Shown here piece by piece: positions 40,101-46,100 of a stretch of DNA of 64,000 nt. The position numbers were made by a program, and so were the translations under genes. This DNA comes from Mactra quadrangularis (lineage: Eukaryota > Mollusca > Bivalvia > Venerida > Mactridae). The notes under the pieces were generated by a model, which was not told the DNA's origin, did not search any database, and saw nothing but the letters and a program-made list of their open reading frames with translations. The first letter of the stretch is position 1, and each line of letters starts with the position of its first letter. The stretch lies in the NCBI GenBank assembly GCA_025267735.1, contig CM046304.1:17236001-17300000 (forward strand), written 5' to 3'.

Positions 40101-43100
40101 GGCCTGAAGGCGACCAAATAGGGACCAAATTATCTTGCGTCAAAATTCCGATTGATACCCATTTAAACAAAAATGTTATCTCTGAAAATGCCCATAAAAC
40201 GTCTGATAGTAATGTATGGAGTACATGGTTTCCCATTTAGTAAAAGCTTAGGTAATTTTTCACTTTTTTTGTTAATACACGAATTCCTGTATGCTTTTCA
40301 ATTAGCATGTGATTCGTGGTTCGATTCGTGAATCGCTACACATGAATCGTGGTTCGGATCGGATTGCCACTTGCTAAACGATCCACAGCATAGAATTGAA
40401 CCTATTCCTTTGGAACCCAACTTAACATGGTTACGTATTGATACAACAGCAATTATGTTTAGTAATTCAAGTAATTCAGTTGACAACAAACCTTCTGTTA
40501 GCTCTGGAACTTCAGTCGTTATCCATTCTTCACCATTAAATCTTCTTTCAAGATACTCGAAGTCTTTCTCCACAGTATAACATGTAACTAAATAGAAAAA
40601 GAACACTGAATTGATACTTTAAGGAGCGGGCGTTGCCGAACGGTTAAGACGTCGGACTGCAAATCATTGGATCACCATTGCCAGTCCACGTCGGTTCGAA
40701 TCTCATCCAAAACCAACACCGTTGTTTCCTTGAGCAAAAAGCTTTATCAAACCAGCTCAGTATTGGGGGTACCAGGAAGCGGACTCAAAATGACTAATCT
40801 AAGTTGTAATAACTAGTTTCACAATCGAGCTTATACTAACTTGATACTAGTAGACATCGTCAATTCCGAAACTACGAGCAAAGTGGTTCATTCTGCCTTT
40901 TTCGGGAAAGCATACGCGCCGTTTTTATTCTAGAGCATTATCGTCGGTCCTGACCGACGATATAGACACTTATCAAGATTTGAGCACTTTTGTGTCGACA
41001 CCGGTTGCCTTAAGCCAATCAAAACGATACATTGAAACGTGATGAAAAAATAGGGGTGCGTGTATGAACTCGTCGACGCTGTGTTTTGTCGGGTTACCTG
41101 TTTGTATTACCAGAAAATACCATTATTGATATATGAACGAGTACCAGTTTCAAGAAAGTTGCAATATAAGACCAAAAAAAACATGCATAACTAATTGTAA
41201 CATGTTCATTTCTTAAAAAAAGCTTGCATTTGTTAAAACAAAACAAACAGTTCTTCCCTACTTCCGAGCGAGTTAATTAATAAATAAATATGAACGTTCG
41301 ATTAGCTGCCGGAATGTGGGCAGAACATGGTCTTAAATAGAATAATCCGGCTTTTTAATCAAATGAATTTAGTTTAAATGCCAAAATGAACAGGTGAATT
41401 GTGAAATCTACCATAAAAATTCTTTTGTATGTGCGCAGTCGGAACATGTCTGGACAGCACATGTTCATTCGATGGTTTTAATCTGGTCTTTCAGTGTGTA
41501 GAATTAATGAAACGCTCTGTATTCTATAAATGGATTTGGGACGGTTTTAAACGCTGACGCATATTACTTGAATCTTTTTACTCAAAGGAGAATACACGGC
41601 TAAACGACGATTTCAAGCATTTTTGGAAATGCTGATACTTGTTTTACATACAGTACCAATAACAGTACATGTATGTCTCGCCTCTATACATGATTTCAAA
41701 TTTACAGCTAATATTTTGTTGCAATGTTCAAAGAGACGGAGTGGAATAGGCAAATTAATTGTTTTTGATCTACTAACAAAAATGGTTGCGATTAATTACT
41801 AACAATTGCTTCTCTATTAAGTATGAAATCAATTGAGTACGTAGGACTGTAGGCCTATGTATATAAAAGAATGGTTGAATATCTTTCTACCGTAAATTGT
41901 TAACATAGTTTTTTAAAACACATTGAATAATGCACATATGACATAGTTATTGGGTTTTAACATGAAACTGTTAGATGAACATTTAACAAGATCAATTTTT
42001 AAAATGAGACTGAAAACATTTGAGGAACAGCAACAGTCAAAAAGACAGACTTCCTACACTGTCGAAAAGCCACGAGGGAGATGTTTTCAGGTTATTTTTT
42101 GTTATGGGACGCTACAAACAAATGACAAAAAGAAATTAACGGTGTTAAACGGACGGAGTGGTACATATGACATTTCTGTCTATTCATACCACAGATGGTA
42201 AATAATGTTATGGATTGCGTCATTTGCTGAGAATACATGTGATATAATGACATTAATTGAAGCAATTATTTCATTACATACGTGTTTCATGACATAAAAC
42301 CACATGTATTTATACGTAATGTATTTCGATATTTTATCTCTATTACCAACACTGTTGAGTTTGTGAATATTTACAATAATGAACAATTAATGCAACGTTT
42401 ATACCCAGTACTATATATTATATACTTTATACTTTACTGCGATCTGATTAAACCCCGATCTAACATTTTCCGTTCGCCAACTCGCTAATTTAGATCTGGC
42501 CTTTTTCTAATGAGGGTCACGTTCATGTGACCTTTTCTCACTATAATATTCATGACGAAATCGTTATGTTTAGTAACTTGTTTACAATCGCATACTGTGA
42601 ATAATACCGCTGTCAAATTAGCTCGCAAACCTTGGTATAAAAATAGAAATACAAAATCAGAATGCTATTAATAGTGTTTCGTCTAGATGAAATTTACGCA
42701 ATGATTGGTCAACATAAAGGTCATCTCGACGTGACCCTCCATGCGAACCTTAGAGATCCTGACAACGCTCTACAGGATATCTGTTTACGGAGATTTACTT
42801 TAGTGCTGATGCATAATACAAAGTTCTGATATTCATAATATGCATTTTATTTATTTATTTCCTCTATTAGAGCAGAGCATACCAAATACATTTACTTACA
42901 ATATTACAATTACACATACCATACATATAAATATCACAGGCGCGTAGGAGCAAGGGCCGCAGGGGCCGCAAGGGCCGCGGCCCCAATATTCTGGCAAGCA
43001 GCTGCAATGGGAGCGTGAGTTAATTTTTCATGACACCTATTGAACATCTTGAGGTTTCGTTATAATACAAAAATTTGTTCTTAAACAGGTGGTGCTGAAA

Positions 43101-46100
43101 GAGCTGGAAATCAAGTGTCAGAGGCTTACATTCAGAGAAAACTTCGACCGGCAGGAGGGCACACCCCTCCCGTACCCACCACATCTGCGGACCATATATT
43201 CAGATACTTCTTACGCGCAGGATATGCATAATAATAGTATAAAAATGATAATATGAATATTACCAAAAAGTATGTTCATGTACTACATGAATGACGTTTA
43301 CAATGTACAGTCCAACCTGTGAACAACGGCCGGCCAAGGGAAAAGAAAAAAGTGGCCTTTGTTCACATGTGGCCTTGGTTCGGATGGAGGAACAAACGGG
43401 CCATGTTTGGTCAGACTAGAGAGACAGAGTTCATAATTAACATGAATTAATAATCAAGAATTAAAAGTGAGTTTATTTTCAATCATAATTCATTATTTGC
43501 ATTGTCATTATTGAAAGTGTGACAATAAATGAATAAAACAACATTTTGAACAAAGAATGACTAAAACAAAGAAATCAGTGATTTTTTGTTTGCAGCAACA
43601 TTTAATGCTATACCCTCAACATTAACGAATGCACTCTACAAATTCTCATTACTGTGACCTTTGGTATAGTATTTCAATCTTATCCCAGTTGTCAATTTAT
43701 CTGTATACAGCGGTCACAGTTGAACGAATTTAGGAATTAACAGTGTGTCACAAACATTTATCTTACTGCCGAACGTGTGAAAAACAAACCTAGTGGAGTC
43801 TCCAAACATTCAAAACTAATTAACAAAGTGTCATCACATGACGTAATTTACTCCCGATTTACAAAAAAATAACAATAAAGGGATACATTATTTTATAATG
43901 TGGTGATGCGAAAATTGTCTACAGCTTGATTATAACTAATAAAATCGTACTCGAGATGGTTTGTTTACGAAAAATACGGAAAACATCGGATTACGGGTTT
44001 TTAGCTTAACTTTAACAAAAATGACGGCCTGCTTTCGAAATCGCCTTTACACGAAAGACTATCTTCAACCAATCATCTGGCCGTTGTTCACAGTTCTAAA
44101 CTGGCCGCGGGGATGGTTTCGACTGGCCGCTGGTCGCAGTCGACAGGTGGCAGTTATTCACGGCCTTTTTAAGAGCGTTTTCGGTCGGGGCAAATAGGAA
44201 TGGCCACTGTCCGCAGGTGCCCGCTATTCGGAGATGGCCGTTAGCACAAGTTGGACTGTACGTGTAAATAGACGTATAATTGACAACATCATATTATGAA
44301 TACACTATGGGATAAATCATAAAGTGGAAGTTGTAAAGTAAAATTAATTCTTATCCTGTGACATTTGGTGCACAACATGGGAAGGTGACAATTACTTGGT
44401 CAGTTAAGAAACGCTTTTAATGAAATAACTGCTTCTTAAACGGCCTGGTGATCTGAAATTCGAGACGCGTTTCCAGTTCGTGGAGGAGTATGTAACGGCA
44501 CTCACCTGTTCACATTATGGGGAGAAGGGTATGTAAGCAGCCGGATAGCTCAGTCGGGAGAGCACTTGCCCTGTAAGCGAGAGGTCCTGGGTTAGAGTCC
44601 CGGTCAGACTGCATATTTTTCTTACCCTGTAACATTAATTCAGATATTTCTCATACAACACTGTAAAGGTTTGCCGAATGAATCAAAATCGTGCTGAGTT
44701 TATTCTGAATGTGATATTTATAAGGCGTCAACGGAGAATACCAAGCTGGTATAACCTTCCTATGTAAAAAGTTCATTGTGTCGGTGTATTCAAAATGCCA
44801 GTCGCCATAATGACAAAAATAAAGGCAATAAAATACATCATTTGGAAATGTCAAATAAGAGTCAACAAATCGTTAGCATTTATACATGTATCTATAATAT
44901 CACTAATGGAATAATTCCGATTAAAGCTTGGCAACCAGTAAAGGCAATTAGATAATAAATTAGTTAATCCAAAAATCCATCATCTATGAATTTGCTATAC
45001 TTCATAAATGATAATTATTGTTTCAACTAATATGATTATGTTGATAATAGCTGACCTTTAATCAGACGTATTTATGATATTATGATCAATGAATAATATC
45101 TAGTTACAAATCAAACACAGTAGTAACGTCCGTAATTCCCTGTATGTTAGTTTAAGTTCATTTTTACCATACACTCAAAATGCGACTCGTATTTTACGTT
45201 ACAGTGTAACTCGAGGTAGATTTCGAGTCCCGTCCATTATAAATTCAAGTACGCGATTTCTATTGAAGTATTGATTTTTGAAAATTTTCACACCTTTCAC
45301 GGCCAGATATCATTATCCGATGAATAGCCTTTTGTTTGACGGGTCACTAGCCATTATATTGAAAACTTATCAAAATAACTCAAACTGTGAAAATGTAGAA
45401 GCCAAGATTTGTTAACAAATCTTGTTTAATTTATACGTGTCACAATGTGTAAAATCTAATTTAAGTGAATCTATATACGTACTATCGTTATTAGTGACGG
45501 ATTCGAACCTGACAGCCTTTAACAGGTTTAAGATGATGACTTTGAATTTTGACCCCTGCGAAAATCTTACTTACCTGTAGCCTGTTCAATTACACAAAAC
45601 GCTACAGCTACTGTGTCAATTTGGTGTGAGTGCCCAAACTATACGGAACCGCCTTAAGCAATCTCATGTTCCAATTCGTGCCGTCAGGCCTTATACTGGG
45701 CAGATAATGAGACCCCGCCATAGGGTCGCCAGGTTGGCATGGGCACAACGTCACGAACGCTGGACACGTAACCAGTGGGGAAGAGTTATTTTCAGTGACG
45801 AATCTCGCTTCAGAATTAGCCATGCCGACGGAAGGGTGCGAATTTATCGTCGCAGAAATGAAAGATTCGCACAATGTTGCATCAGGGAAAGGGACAGGTT
45901 TGGTGGGGGAAGTGTGTTGGTATGGGGTGGAATTATGGGGGATCAAAGGACACAACTTCATGTAGTCCCCGGTAATCTGAATGCACAAGGTTACGTGAAT
46001 ATTCTCACGAATACTCTAGTACCTTTCATGCAGGCTCATGGTCCTGGACTAACCTTCCAGCATGACAATGCAAGGCCACATACTGCCCGCTTGACAACCA

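Noticed and set aside
40298..40606. ORF beginning [13 protein letters not shown] as a signal-peptide start
   Set aside because: The hydrophobic part is a splice-acceptor polypyrimidine tract and the start is GTG, not ATG.
44537..44613. Functional tRNA-Thr
   Set aside because: T loop lacks TTCRA and the acceptor stem mismatches; better read as a SINE head.
45608..45988. Minus-strand ORF of 126 codons
   Set aside because: Antisense shadow of the Tc1 transposase core.
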